Source: Alkanindiges illinoisensis (lineage in GTDB: Bacteria > Pseudomonadota > Gammaproteobacteria > Pseudomonadales > Moraxellaceae). From it: 64,000 nt of DNA. The first letter of the stretch is position 1; each line of letters begins with the position of its first letter. The stretch is taken from NCBI RefSeq assembly GCF_004377485.1, contig NZ_SNTY01000003.1, forward strand, positions 1 through 64,000. The letters are read 5' to 3'. The translations under genes and the position numbers were made by a program. The notes under the pieces are model-generated. The model worked only from the letters and a program-made list of their open reading frames with translations, searched no databases and was not told the DNA's origin. Of this stretch, positions 8,780-20,000 are shown piece by piece.

Positions 8780-9502
8780 TTACATCGTTTTTAAACGGCG
8801 AATAATATCGTCATATTGCTGAATGACCTGTTGCTGGCGCTCATTAATAGCCTGAATGTTTTGCTGGGCTTCCAATACATTCTTCTTATTGTCTGTAATG
8901 CTTTTTTGCAGCATTGCCGGTACAGGCTTGCTTTGACGCTCATAGGTTGCAGCCTGGGCAATATCCTTGCTCAGCATGCGTTGCAAACCAGTAAGCTGGG
9001 TTTGTAGATAGCTCTTGCGTGAAGCCATATCAGCCAGCATCTGGTTACGCTTGGCAACCGCCTGCGTGACCGAACCATAGGTCCTGCGCAGGTTTATATC
9101 AGCCTGACGCTTGGCGGCTTCTGCATCGCGCTTGGCCTTTTGGCGGGCATAGCTTTCTGTTGAATAGGGAGGAACCCGCTTGATCACCTGCATATTGCGG
9201 TCAAGCGCTTCATAGCCATATTTCAGGTGCTGATCAGTAATTGTACTGCTAAGGCTGGGCTGGCCACTGCCATTATAATAACGATACCAGCGTATAATAG
9301 GCTGAGGGTTATTAGCGCCAGATGAGTAGCTTGAGTAATCATAGGCATCAGCAAAGACAGGGTTTGCATAAAAGGACGTCATACAGGCAAGTATGCTGCC
9401 AAGCACAGCAACTCGGATAGAGGCCATATCTGTTTTTAGCAGTGATGACGCATTGCAAAAAGACTGGCTCATATCCGTATCCTGATTAGCGAATGAGTAC
9501 AT
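8780..9502 (-). CDS. secreted coiled-coil protein, DUF4124-like
   Basis: A 240-residue protein with a hydrophobic export segment near residues 30-50, followed by a region with WYRYYNGSGQPSLSSTIT that resembles the small DUF4124 fold, and then a long charged, Gln/Lys/Arg-rich coiled coil to the C-terminus. This looks like an exported periplasmic or envelope-associated protein of unknown function. The start at 9502 has a good AGGAAG ribosome binding site eight bases upstream, but it gives a signal peptide with a very long N-region. An internal ATG at 9427 gives a more normal signal peptide but a poor ribosome binding site. The gene is divergent from pilG. Confidence 0.6.
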   Translation of the reverse strand: MYSFANQDTDMSQSFCNASSLLKTDMASIRVAVLGSILACMTSFYANPVFADAYDYSSYSSGANNPQPIIRWYRYYNGSGQPSLSSTITDQHLKYGYEALDRNMQVIKRVPPYSTESYARQKAKRDAEAAKRQADINLRRTYGSVTQAVAKRNQMLADMASRKSYLQTQLTGLQRMLSKDIAQAATYERQSKPVPAMLQKSITDNKKNVLEAQQNIQAINERQQQVIQQYDDIIRRLKTM

Positions 9503-9790
9503 TCTAACTTCCTGTCTGCCATTGTAGAAAAGCCCTTTAATAAGGGCAACGACTTTTCAATGAAATTAAAAACGCATTTCTGTTCATTTAATGCCTTAAT
9601 AGGTATAAAACTGATTATTACAACATCTAAATACAAAAAATAGTGAACCTATGGTTCAAACCCGGGCATTTCTGCATTGGCAAAACTGCTGCAGGTATGC
9701 TAAAAAGTGAGTAGCAAATGGGGGAAGCAAGTGATGGTGAATAAACACCCATATAACTTGCGCTCAAGATAACACGGGAAGACGAAACCA

Positions 9791-10174
9791 ATGGAAGAAA
9801 ATTTTTCTGGCTTAAAGGTAATGGTAATTGACGATTCTAAAACGATTCGTAGAACTGCTGAGACACTGCTGCAAAAAGTAGGCTGTACTGTATTTACTGC
9901 AGTTGATGGCTTTGATGCACTGGCCAAGATTGCCGATTCAAATCCTGATATTATCTTTGTGGATATCATGATGCCGCGTCTTGATGGCTACCAGACCTGC
10001 GCCTTGATTAAAAATAATCAGACCTTCCAAAAGACTCCTGTCATCATGCTTTCCAGTAAGGATGGCCTGTTTGATAAGGCAAAAGGCCGAATTGTTGGCT
10101 CAGATGAATATCTGACAAAACCATTTAGTAAAGAAGAATTATTTAGTGCCATTCGCCAGCACGTCAATATTTAA
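9791..10174 (+). CDS. pilG: twitching-motility response regulator PilG
   Basis: A 127-residue single-domain receiver. It carries the acidic pair D14/D15, the phospho-acceptor D58 in FVDIMMPRLDG, and the conserved Lys in YLTKPF. In Pseudomonas, PilG receives phosphate from ChpA and promotes pilus extension and cAMP signalling; the same role is inferred here. It is the first gene of the pilGHIJK-chpABC cluster. The 11-base gap to pilH carries a GGAGCAGC ribosome binding site for the next gene. Confidence 0.93.
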   Translation: MEENFSGLKVMVIDDSKTIRRTAETLLQKVGCTVFTAVDGFDALAKIADSNPDIIFVDIMMPRLDGYQTCALIKNNQTFQKTPVIMLSSKDGLFDKAKGRIVGSDEYLTKPFSKEELFSAIRQHVNI

Positions 10175-10185
10175 GGAGCAGCAGG

Positions 10186-10554
10186 ATGGCTCGTATTTTA
10201 GTAATTGATGATTCTCCAACTGAAACTTACCGGTTTCGCGAGATTCTGCAACGTAACGGACATGAAGTGCTTGAGGCAGCTAACGGTGCTGATGGCATTA
10301 GCGTAGCACGTGCCGAATTGCCAGACTTAATCCTGATGGATGTGGTCATGCCCGGCATTAACGGCTTTCAAGCGACACGACAATTGACCCGTGGTGCAGA
10401 AACCAAGCATATCCCGATTGTTATTGTGAGTACCAAGGACCAGGAAACTGACCGGGTATGGGGAAAAAGACAGGGTGCACGTGATTACCTGACCAAACCG
10501 ATTGAAGAAACCTCCCTGATAAGAGTTATTCATCAACTTCTCTCGGCAGTTTAA
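10186..10554 (+). CDS. pilH: twitching-motility response regulator PilH
   Basis: A 122-residue stand-alone receiver with D8/D9, phospho-acceptor D52 in MDVVMPGING and the conserved Lys in YLTKPI. In Pseudomonas, PilH is the second output of the Chp system and is linked to pilus retraction or acts as a phosphate sink; the same role is inferred. It sits two bases before pilI, so translation is probably coupled. Confidence 0.93.
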   Translation: MARILVIDDSPTETYRFREILQRNGHEVLEAANGADGISVARAELPDLILMDVVMPGINGFQATRQLTRGAETKHIPIVIVSTKDQETDRVWGKRQGARDYLTKPIEETSLIRVIHQLLSAV

Positions 10555-10556
10555 TT

Positions 10557-11084
10557 ATGGCAGCCCGTGGATTTATTGAGCTTTTGCGTCTGGCCGACTA
10601 TGGACGGCAACGGCAACAGGGTGGGCAGGAAAACCAGAATACCCGCTGGTCAGGCATTGCCTTTCGATTCGCAGGCTATCAGTTTGTAGCGCCATTGGGC
10701 GAGGTGGCTGAAGTTGTACCGGTTCCCGGTAGTACCACCATCCCCAGTGCAAAAAGCTGGATGCGTGGTTTGGCCAATGTGCGCGGACGTTTACTTCCCC
10801 TGACAGACCTTGCAATGTTTCTGGACTTGCCAGAAACCGAAATTACCAGACTGAGCAAAGTGATGATTATTGATCAGCCCAACAATTATGGGGGCATTAT
10901 TGTTGATCAGGTCATGGGGATTCATCACTTTAACAAGCATAGTTATTTTAGTTCAAATGCGCAGTTGCCGGATGCACTGGCGCAGTACACCAGCGGCTAT
11001 TTCGAACGTCATGGACAGCAATGGCATGTTTTTTTATTTAGTAAGCTTATACAGGATCAGGCTTATTTGAATGCTTCTGCCTAA
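10557..11084 (+). CDS. pilI: CheW-like adaptor PilI
   Basis: A 175-residue CheW-domain protein. The core motif resembles CheW scaffolds: LGEVAEVVPVP, then MRGLANVRGRLLPLTDL near residues 62-80. It should couple the receptor PilJ to the kinase ChpA at the inner face of the membrane. It starts two bases after the pilH stop, with the ribosome binding site inside the end of pilH. Confidence 0.92.
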   Translation: MAARGFIELLRLADYGRQRQQGGQENQNTRWSGIAFRFAGYQFVAPLGEVAEVVPVPGSTTIPSAKSWMRGLANVRGRLLPLTDLAMFLDLPETEITRLSKVMIIDQPNNYGGIIVDQVMGIHHFNKHSYFSSNAQLPDALAQYTSGYFERHGQQWHVFLFSKLIQDQAYLNASA

Positions 11085-11131
11085 TAAAAGTTTATGGGGT
11101 CGGAGAGATAAAGAATTAGGGAGTTTTGGGA

Positions 11132-13225
11132 ATGAGTTTAAAGTTGGGCGAGAAAAAGATGCCTTTTTCGTTGCGGGGTGGTAATACGGGAACACCAAAG
11201 TGGCTTAAATATATTCAAGCCTACTGGGATACCACGGCCTCTATTTTTGGTGACCCAAAACAAGCTAAGCCTTTATTATGGCTGGGAATGGCGGGCCTGA
11301 TTGTTACGCTGATATCCATGGTTTACCTGTTTGTCAACGTACCCAATGCCAATAATCTAACACGTGACATCGGTGAACTACGCCTGTTGTCACAGCAGAT
11401 TTCGCGTTATGCGACTGAAGCTGCGGTGTCTGGTAATGTCAAGGCAGCACAGAACCTTAAAGTGTCTCAGGATGAGTTTAACCAGCGCCTGTCTGACGTG
11501 CATGATATTTATGGCACCAGTTCTCAATCCATTCAGGAAGTGGACAAGCTGTGGGGCAGTATTAATGATGGTGTAACGCTGATTTTATCGCAGCAGGAAA
11601 CTGTTAACTCTCTCAATGATATTGGTACCAGTATTGCTGAAGCCATTCCTGATGTTCAGGCTGAATATAACGTGGTTGTTGATGGTCTGGTTCGGGAAAA
11701 TGCACCTAATAGCCAGGTTGCACTAGCCAAAAACCAGGTCTGGCTGGCAGAGCGTATTTTACGTTCCGTAAACTCGGTATTAACGGGTGATGAAGCTTCT
11801 GTGGCTTCTGCTGATGACTTTAGTACTGATGCTGAAGACTTTGGCCGTTATCTAAATGGCCAGTTGCGTGGTGATGCAGAACTGGGCGTTGAGCGTATTA
11901 CCAATGCTTCCCTGCGCAGTTCCCTGCAATCTATTCAGGAAACCTATACCGATGTGATTCAGGTTGCTGCATCCAAGGTTCTGGTGAACTCACCCAAAAT
12001 CACGCAGGTGCGTAATGCAGCAGGGCAGGTATTTACCCAGTCTGACAGCATGCTGAAAAAACTGGATGGACTGTCTGATAGCGTAAATGCGCGTTATAAC
12101 AACTTTATTCCCGGATTCATTTTTCTGTTGTCATTGGGTCTGATTGCTTATGCCCTGAACCGCTTGTTCAGTCTGCGTTCCAGAATTGACCTTGACCGTG
12201 CTCATAAGATTCAGGAAGAAAATGACCAGAACCAGACTGCGATTTTACGCTTACTGGATGAGCTGGGTGACTTGGCTGAAGGTGATTTAACCACCAATGC
12301 GACTGTATCTGAAGATTTTACCGGGGCGATTGCAGATTCCATTAACTTTGCGATTGACCAATTACGTACACTGGTATCCCGTATTAATTCGACGTCTGCA
12401 CAGGTAGCAGATTATTCGCAGGAAACCCAGTCGATTGCCATGCAGCTTGCAGATGCATCTGAACATCAGGCTCAGGAAATTGCAGGAGCTTCTGCGGCAA
12501 TCAATGAAATGGCCGTATCTATTGACCAGGTATCTGCCAATGCGATGGAATCTGCAGCGGTAGCAGAACGTTCGGTAGACATTGCCTATACGGGTGCTGA
12601 TGTAGTACAGCGCACCATTGAGGGTATGGATGTTATTCGTGAACAGATTCAGGAAACATCCAAGCGTATTAAACGTCTGGGTGAATCGTCACAGGAAATT
12701 GGTGACATTGTATCGCTGATTAACGACATTGCTGACCAAACCAATATTCTGGCATTGAACGCTGCAATTCAGGCATCGATGGCAGGTGAAGCAGGTCGTG
12801 GTTTTGCGGTAGTAGCTGATGAAGTACAGCGCCTTGCTGAACGTTCTGCCGCTGCAACCAAGCAGATTGAAGGCCTGGTTAAAACCATTCAAAGTGATAC
12901 CAATGAAGCGGTTATTTCCATGGAACAAACCACCAGTGAAGTTGTTCGTGGTGCGCACTTGGCCAAGGACGCAGGTATTGCACTTGATCAGGTACAGACT
13001 GTATCACGTACACTGGCTGATTTGATTCAGAACATTTCTGATGCAGCACGTCAGCAGGCAGCCTCAGCAGGTCATATTTCAAATACCATGAATATTATTC
13101 ATGATATTACCACTCAAACCACGACAGGTACGATCAACACTGCCAAGTCGGTAGGTGATCTGGCTGAAATGGCTGTGGAGTTGCGTGCTTCTGTTTCTGA
13201 CTTCAAGTTACCAGAAGATCATTAA
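11132..13225 (+). CDS. pilJ: methyl-accepting chemoreceptor PilJ
   Basis: Chemoreceptor of the type IV pilus Chp system. The protein is about 697 residues. TM1 is near residues 47-68 and TM2 near 325-347, with a PilJ-type periplasmic domain between them. A HAMP-like region follows, then a long coiled coil with the signalling tip near residues 540-570 ([21 protein letters not shown]). The first possible start is TTG 11126, but ATG 11132 has an AGGGAG ribosome binding site at proper spacing and is preferred. The Q/E-rich helices around the tip are probable PilK/ChpB methylation sites. Confidence 0.93.
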   Translation: MSLKLGEKKMPFSLRGGNTGTPKWLKYIQAYWDTTASIFGDPKQAKPLLWLGMAGLIVTLISMVYLFVNVPNANNLTRDIGELRLLSQQISRYATEAAVSGNVKAAQNLKVSQDEFNQRLSDVHDIYGTSSQSIQEVDKLWGSINDGVTLILSQQETVNSLNDIGTSIAEAIPDVQAEYNVVVDGLVRENAPNSQVALAKNQVWLAERILRSVNSVLTGDEASVASADDFSTDAEDFGRYLNGQLRGDAELGVERITNASLRSSLQSIQETYTDVIQVAASKVLVNSPKITQVRNAAGQVFTQSDSMLKKLDGLSDSVNARYNNFIPGFIFLLSLGLIAYALNRLFSLRSRIDLDRAHKIQEENDQNQTAILRLLDELGDLAEGDLTTNATVSEDFTGAIADSINFAIDQLRTLVSRINSTSAQVADYSQETQSIAMQLADASEHQAQEIAGASAAINEMAVSIDQVSANAMESAAVAERSVDIAYTGADVVQRTIEGMDVIREQIQETSKRIKRLGESSQEIGDIVSLINDIADQTNILALNAAIQASMAGEAGRGFAVVADEVQRLAERSAAATKQIEGLVKTIQSDTNEAVISMEQTTSEVVRGAHLAKDAGIALDQVQTVSRTLADLIQNISDAARQQAASAGHISNTMNIIHDITTQTTTGTINTAKSVGDLAEMAVELRASVSDFKLPEDH

Positions 13226-13250
13226 GACTTGTTTGGTTGAGAGTGTCGTC

Positions 13251-14066
13251 ATGGATGAATTGGCACAAGATGGATTTAAGTCTTTAATGGGTAATGAGCT
13301 TGCTACATTGTGGCGCTCACTGATTGAGTCGCGTATTGGCATGGTGTTGCCAGCGCGACAGCATCAGTTGTTTGAGCAACGCATTGTTAAAAACATGGCT
13401 CAATATGCGTTGGATGCAATCAGCTATTATCAACTGGTTTGCAAAGACAAGGCAGAATGGCAACGTCTGGCTGAGTCTTTGGTTGTACATGAAACCTCTT
13501 TTTTTCGTCACTCCCCCTCTTTTGAACTGGTTGAGCAGTATCTGGTTAAAGCCAATAAAACTGTCAAACTGTGGAGTGTCGGCTGTTCCACAGGGGAAGA
13601 AGCGTGGTCACTGGCCATGCTTGGTGATCGGTTTGCCATGTATGGTTATGAAGTGCTAGCCACCGATATAAGCCAGCAGGTTTTACTGACTGCTAAAGAA
13701 GGGGTTTATCTGGCACGCAAGGCCGAACAGATTCCAGCCCGTTTTCGTTCCAACTATGGTTCTGCGCTAGGCCAGCATTATTGGCAAATTGCAGAACATT
13801 TAAAGTCAAAAGTTTTTTTCCGGCAGTTTAACCTGATGAATGTGGTTGGATTGCCGTTTAGAAAACTGGACATTATCTACTGCCAAAACGTTTTGATTTA
13901 TTTTAAGAAATTTGACCGCCGTGATATCTTGAATGCCTTGGTTAAGTGTCTGGATATTGGTGGGATACTGGTATTGGGTCCTGGTGAAGTACTTGAGTGG
14001 CGTCACCCGCAATTGAAAAAAATTGAATGGTCAGGGACGCTGGCATATGAAAAAGTTTGCATCTGA
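13251..14066 (+). CDS. pilK: chemotaxis methyltransferase PilK (CheR family)
   Basis: A 271-residue CheR-type SAM-dependent methyltransferase that should methylate PilJ. Motifs are HETSFFRH near residue 82, the SAM-binding WSVGCSTGEEAWSLAM near residues 106-121, and the DIIYCQNVLIYF motif near 207. The open frame extends upstream to 13155, but that overlaps pilJ by 70 bases. ATG 13251, 25 bases after the pilJ stop, is the natural start. The end overlaps the start of chpA. Confidence 0.88.
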   Translation: MDELAQDGFKSLMGNELATLWRSLIESRIGMVLPARQHQLFEQRIVKNMAQYALDAISYYQLVCKDKAEWQRLAESLVVHETSFFRHSPSFELVEQYLVKANKTVKLWSVGCSTGEEAWSLAMLGDRFAMYGYEVLATDISQQVLLTAKEGVYLARKAEQIPARFRSNYGSALGQHYWQIAEHLKSKVFFRQFNLMNVVGLPFRKLDIIYCQNVLIYFKKFDRRDILNALVKCLDIGGILVLGPGEVLEWRHPQLKKIEWSGTLAYEKVCI

Positions 14067-17000
14067 ATTGGATAATATGAGCACTTCGCACAAAGAAACC
14101 ACACAGCAATCTGCCATGGCATTAGGCTGGGTTATTGACTCACTAGAAGAAACGCTGCAAAACGCCCAGGATATCGTTCAGACTGCAAAGCAAGCTGTAC
14201 AATTAGCAGAGGCTGGGGAATTATTGCATCAGGTCAGTGGTACGCTGACCATGACTGAGTTGCTTGACCCGCTGATCCTGTCCGAAAGTCTGGAGCAACT
14301 GGCAGAAGCCATAGCAGCCAATAGTATTGATTTTAGCCAGCAACTGGTTTTATTGAGTGGAATTCAAACCTTAAGCCGCGAACTTAAGTTATTGCATCAA
14401 ACGAAGCGATTACAGCCGTTAAATATTTATCGCACTGTTAAAGAAATCCGTTCGTTATTACAGGCTCAAAAACTGTCGACCAGCACTGCCTATCCAAAAC
14501 TTGATTATAATTTGCTGGTTGAACCCAATCAGGTGCAGTCCGTTTTAGATGACGATACATGGAAAAAAACAACGTTAATCTATCGTCACTTGCTCAATGA
14601 ATTTTTATTAAATCCAAAGCAGCAGGATAATCTTGAAAATCTGGTCAAGGTTGCCCGCTTTTTTGCAGCAGGTGCCAATAATCTGCAAAATGCAGCGCTA
14701 TGGCAAGTATTAACCCGCCTGCATCAGGCTATGTATGAAGGTAAAGTTGATTTAAGCTCAATTGCCTTAAAGCATAGCTTAGTACGTTTAGAGCGTATGC
14801 TGGCTCAGGAGCAGTATGATGAAAGCATGCTGTTTGAATTACTTGAGCTGTTTGAGCAGTTTAATCTTGAGCATGAATTTGCCTTGCATCAGCAGGCTAT
14901 AAATGCCGCAATGGATGACCGCAGTATTACCTCGCCATTGGTACTGGACAAGATTCTGGCACTGGTTCAGGACGCACGCACTAAACTGTCGCAACCTGAC
15001 AAACTGGATAATATGCAGGTTAAGCGCTTACTGTCTGAAGCCGTACGCTTACTGGAACTCACAGGCTGGCGTGATATTAGTACAGGAATTAAACAGCTCA
15101 CTCAGCAGTTCAATAGTACCGAACGCTTACAAACCGCAGAGTTGCTCGATCATTTAAATGATATTGAGCAACAGCTGAATCATCTGGTACAGGCATTTGA
15201 AACCCAGTCCAACAGCGCAACGCAGCTCAATGACCAAAAAATTATCAGTGATGCACATAATGCTGTAGTGCGTGAGTCTAGGGTAGCTCTGGAATCCATT
15301 AAAAATCAGTTTTTTAATTATAGTTCCTCAAAACGTGATGCCGAGTTGCTTAAAGACTTGCCAGAACGCTTTAATGAGCTAAAAGGCATTTTTGTCCTGT
15401 TAAATTTGAACCGGGCAGCGTCGCTTGTTAACCAGTTAGTTGAAACCCTGAACCAGACTTTACTGCAAAACCAGTATACGACCAGTCGCGGGCAAATTGA
15501 TCTGATTGCACAGGTAATTGCTTCACTAGAATATTATCTGGATCAGCTGGCCGCACATTTTCATGATGAAAAAGTGCTGGACAAGCTGGAACAAGTCTTG
15601 CAACAGGTTTATTTCTCGCAGGAAGATACTTCGGTTGAACCTGTAGGCGGCGAAAAAATATTTCACGATCAGACTCCACTGGAGCTACTGTCATCAATAG
15701 AAGGGGAAGCAATGTCTAAGCCCTCACAGGAACAGTCCAAGCCTGTTGTTAAGCCTCAGGTTGCAAAGGCTTACCTTGATATCACATTGCCGGAAGATGA
15801 TTTTTCCGAAGACGATGATATTCGTGAAATTTTTGTTGAGGAAGCGACTGAGGTGCTGGAAAGCCTGCAGGAAAACTTTCCAAAATGGTCTGCCCAGCCA
15901 CAGGACTTTGCTACCCTTAAGGAAGTTCGCCGCTCATTTCATACCCTGAAAGGTTCGGGTCGCATGGTCGGGGCCAAAGCTTCAGGTGAACTGGCGTGGT
16001 CTATTGAAAATATGCTCAATCGGGTGCTGGATAACACCGTCCAAGTAACACCAGTGATGATTGAGCTGATTTCAACTGTGTTGTCAATTTATCCTGAACT
16101 GGTAGAGAATTTTGCAGCCAAGCAGGAAATTGCTATTGAGTTACGCGCTTACATTGCTGTGGCTAACACACTAAGCAAGGGACAGACTGTTGAAGCTGAC
16201 CAATTGCCCTGGACACAGGCGGAAACTGCACTTGCCAAGACACAAGCGGAAACTGTTGAAGACGCTTATGTTGATGAGACTCAAGCTGCAACTGTTGAAG
16301 ACGCTTATGTTGATGAGACTCAAGCTGCCACGAATCAAGTTGATATGGCTGCTACAGTACCGGCAACAGTGAATGAAGATATGATGGCAGACCAGGAAGG
16401 TCTAAACATTTTTGTTGAGGAGGCCGAAGAACATATTGATGCACTGCATGCCTTTATTGCTGATGAAGATGCACATGAAGAAGTGCCGGATCATGTTATT
16501 CGGGCGCTGCATACCTTGCGCGGTAGTGCGGCCATGTCCCATGTGGATTCTATTTACCGTTTGGCGAGTGCACTGGAAGAAGAGTTTAAACGCCTTATCC
16601 GCATGCATTTGCCTGTTTCAGCCACACATATTGGCTTTTTAGAACGGTTTGTACAATGTGTGGGAAGCCATCTAGAGGCGCTGGAAAGTGGTCAGACTCT
16701 AGAACTCGAAGCACATGATGTGGAGTTAATTGAACAGGTTAATCAGGTTACCCAGCAGGCTGCTCAGGAAGAAAGTGAAGCGATTGCAGGTGGTGCACCT
16801 TCTAATGCAGGAATTGTATCGCAACTGTTGACTTTGCCACTGGATGAACTTCTAGATGCCGAGTATGAGCTGGAAGAGCATTTGGGTAGTGCAGATATTA
16901 AAGACTACCTGAACACCCTGACTGAGCAAAGCCAGCAATTGCACGCAGCTGCGCTGGCCACATCGATTACTCCATTACAGCAACTCACCCAGTATCTGAC

Positions 17001-20000
17001 CAATGTTTATTACAAGCTAAAAGACGTTCCGCCCAAAGCAATTGAACAAAATCATGTTGAGTGTCTGTTAAGTGCCCATTATGCCCTGACGGAAATTTTT
17101 GATGCACTGGCTGCCACTCAAAAACCAACACTGGACATGCAGCTTATTGATGAACTCAGCGATATTCTGGCGCATGATTTCAATCCAGCATGCCTTGCTG
17201 TGGTGGAAGAGGAAGTAACCGAAATTGCAGCAGAGGCAGAACAGGTTGAGTCTACAGAATCTGTAGCTGAAAGTATTAGTGTTCAGGAAGCTGAAACCAC
17301 AGAAGTTGAACCGATAGCAATACAGAGTCAAGATACTGAATCGTCATCGTCTGCATTGCTGGCGCAGTCTTCTGTTGCTGTACCAAGCCCTACAGCGTCG
17401 CTGATTGATGATCAGGTTGATGCCGAGTTACTTGAAATCTTTATGGAAGAGGCTGAAGAGCTGGTTAATGAAATTGACCAAAGCTTTGTAGTATGGCAAA
17501 ACAATCCTTCTGATATTGAGCCGTTGAAAGTCCTGCAACGCCATTTACACACCCTAAAAGGTGGCGCAAGGATGGCACAGGTGAGCAGCCTGGGCGATTT
17601 TGGCCACGAGCTGGAAACGGTATATGAGCGACTGGTCAATGGCTCATTACAATCAACACCAGCATTGATTCAGTTTATGCGTCATGCACAGGATATTGTG
17701 GCCGAGCAGGTTGAACAGCTACAGCTGCAGGGTACTTCTTTCTATGCCCAAACCGAGCTGCACTTACTGCGTACTTACTTGCATACAGGTGACGACAGTA
17801 TTCTGGTTAAGGGAATTAATACGGCATCAGCAACGTCGGCAATTGCCACGCCTGATGTATCTGCGGCAACAACGCAAAAACAGGATGCCAGTCAAAGCGC
17901 TAATAATCTGGCACAACTGGCTGATCAGGGTGAAATTACCAAAGCACCTGCTACAGCAACGACGCAATCTGTGCCAGCGCAAGCCAAGCCAGAACAGCAG
18001 GCATCACCTCAGCAGATTATTACAAATAGCCAAATGGGCGGGGCACGCCGTTCGTATGCCAGCGCGCAGGAATGGACTGAGGAAGACCGTCCTGATGCGG
18101 ACATGCTTAGCCTGTTCATTGAGGAAGCTCAAGAGCAGGTTGAGCACAGTAATCAATTATTGCAGCAATGGCTAAAAGACAGCAAAGACAAGCGTGCCTT
18201 GCTGGAACTGCAACGTAGCCTGCATACCATGAAAGGTGGTGCCCGCATGGCAGGCATTACCAGCGTGGCCAACTTTGCGCATGAACTTGAATTTGTGTAC
18301 GAAGATCTGGCTACTGTGCAAAAAACGGTACCCGCACTGGTTGGCAGTCTGCTGCAACTATGCCATGACTGGCTGAGTGATGCGATTGCTGTACTGGAAC
18401 ATAACCAGCAGCCACTTGAGCCTGTTGCCCTGATTCAGACCTTGCAATTGTTCCGTAAGGATGCTGACAGCCTCACCAGTCTGCCACGCTTTGATGAGGC
18501 AAATCAGCAGTTCCGTCAGGATTATGCAGGACAAACCCTGTTTGAGCAGGAAAGTATTACTGAAGTCCATGGCGATGGTACTGAGCCGCCTTCCATGTTT
18601 GGTTTATTCAATAGCCAGAATACTGAGCAGGCATCCAGTAATGAGATGATTCGTGTTTCCGCCAGCCTGATGGAAAAAATGATCAACCTTGCGGGTGAAA
18701 ATGCGATCAACCGTGGTCGCATTGAAATGGGTGTCAATAACATTGGTTTTGTGCTTGATGAGATGGGGCTGACCATTGCCCGTCTGGCTGAACAGCTACG
18801 CCGCATGGAGGGCGAGCTTGAGTCACAGATTCTGGCCCGTCATGAGCAGGAACGTGGGCAATATACTGACTTTGACCCACTGGAAATGGATCAGTATTCC
18901 TCGCTTAACCAGTTGTCAAAATCGCTGGCAGAATCTGCTTCTGACCTTGTGGATTTTAAAAACACCCTGACAGATAAAATCCGTGATACTGAAAACCTGT
19001 TACTACAGCAATCGCGCATTCAGTCCGAGTTGCAAGATGGCCTGATGAATTCCCGTCTGGTTCCATTTTCCAGAATGCTGCCCCGTTTACAACGCGTAGT
19101 ACGTCAGACCTCAGGTGAACTGAACAAGCCTGCTGAACTGATCATTAATAATGCTGAGGGCGAACTGGATCGTACTATTCTGGATGGGATGGTGGCACCA
19201 CTTGAGCACATGTTGCGTAACGCGGTGGATCATGGTCTGGAAACGCCGGAGCAGCGTCAGGACGCCGGCAAGCCTGCCGTTGGCCAGATTGAGCTGAATA
19301 TTGAACGGCAGGGTAATGAAATTATCCTGACACTTGAAGATGATGGTAAAGGCATTAATATTCAGGCAGTGCGTCAAAAAGCAGTTGAGCGTGGCCTGAT
19401 TAGTGCAGATTCCAAATTGAATGACTACGATGTCATGCAGTTTATTTTCCATGCTGGTCTGTCTACAGCAGACAAGATCACCCAGATTTCTGGTCGTGGT
19501 GTGGGCATGGATGTGGTTCAAAGCGAAATCAAGCTATTGGGCGGCACTGTGCACGTCGATTCTGTGCAGGGCAAAGGCACACGCTTTACCATGCGCTTGC
19601 CACTAACAGTTGCCGTTGCAGATGCACTGATGGTACGTGTGGCGGATCGCCAGTTTGCCATTCCATTGTCACAAATTGACCGTATTGTTCGGGTATCACC
19701 AGTGGCACTGGAACAATATTATCAAAGCCATGATGAAAGCTTTAACCTGGATGGCCAGAACTATCGCCTAAGATATCTGGGTGAGTTCATTCAGGGCATA
19801 AAAGCACCAAACCTTCAGTCACAAAGTATGTCCTTGCCTGTATTACTGGTAAAAGGCATGGGTCAATCCACAGCAATCCAGGTTGATCAGCTGGTGGGTT
19901 CACGTGCCGAGATTGTGGTAAAGCCAGTAGGTCAGCAGTTAACTTCCATTGACATGATTTCAGGTGCAACCATTGTGGGTGATGGTTCGGTCACCGTGAT

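Noticed and set aside
13155-13250. Upstream extension of the pilK reading frame.
   Set aside because: It overlaps the pilJ coding end and is not CheR-like; ATG 13251 fits better.
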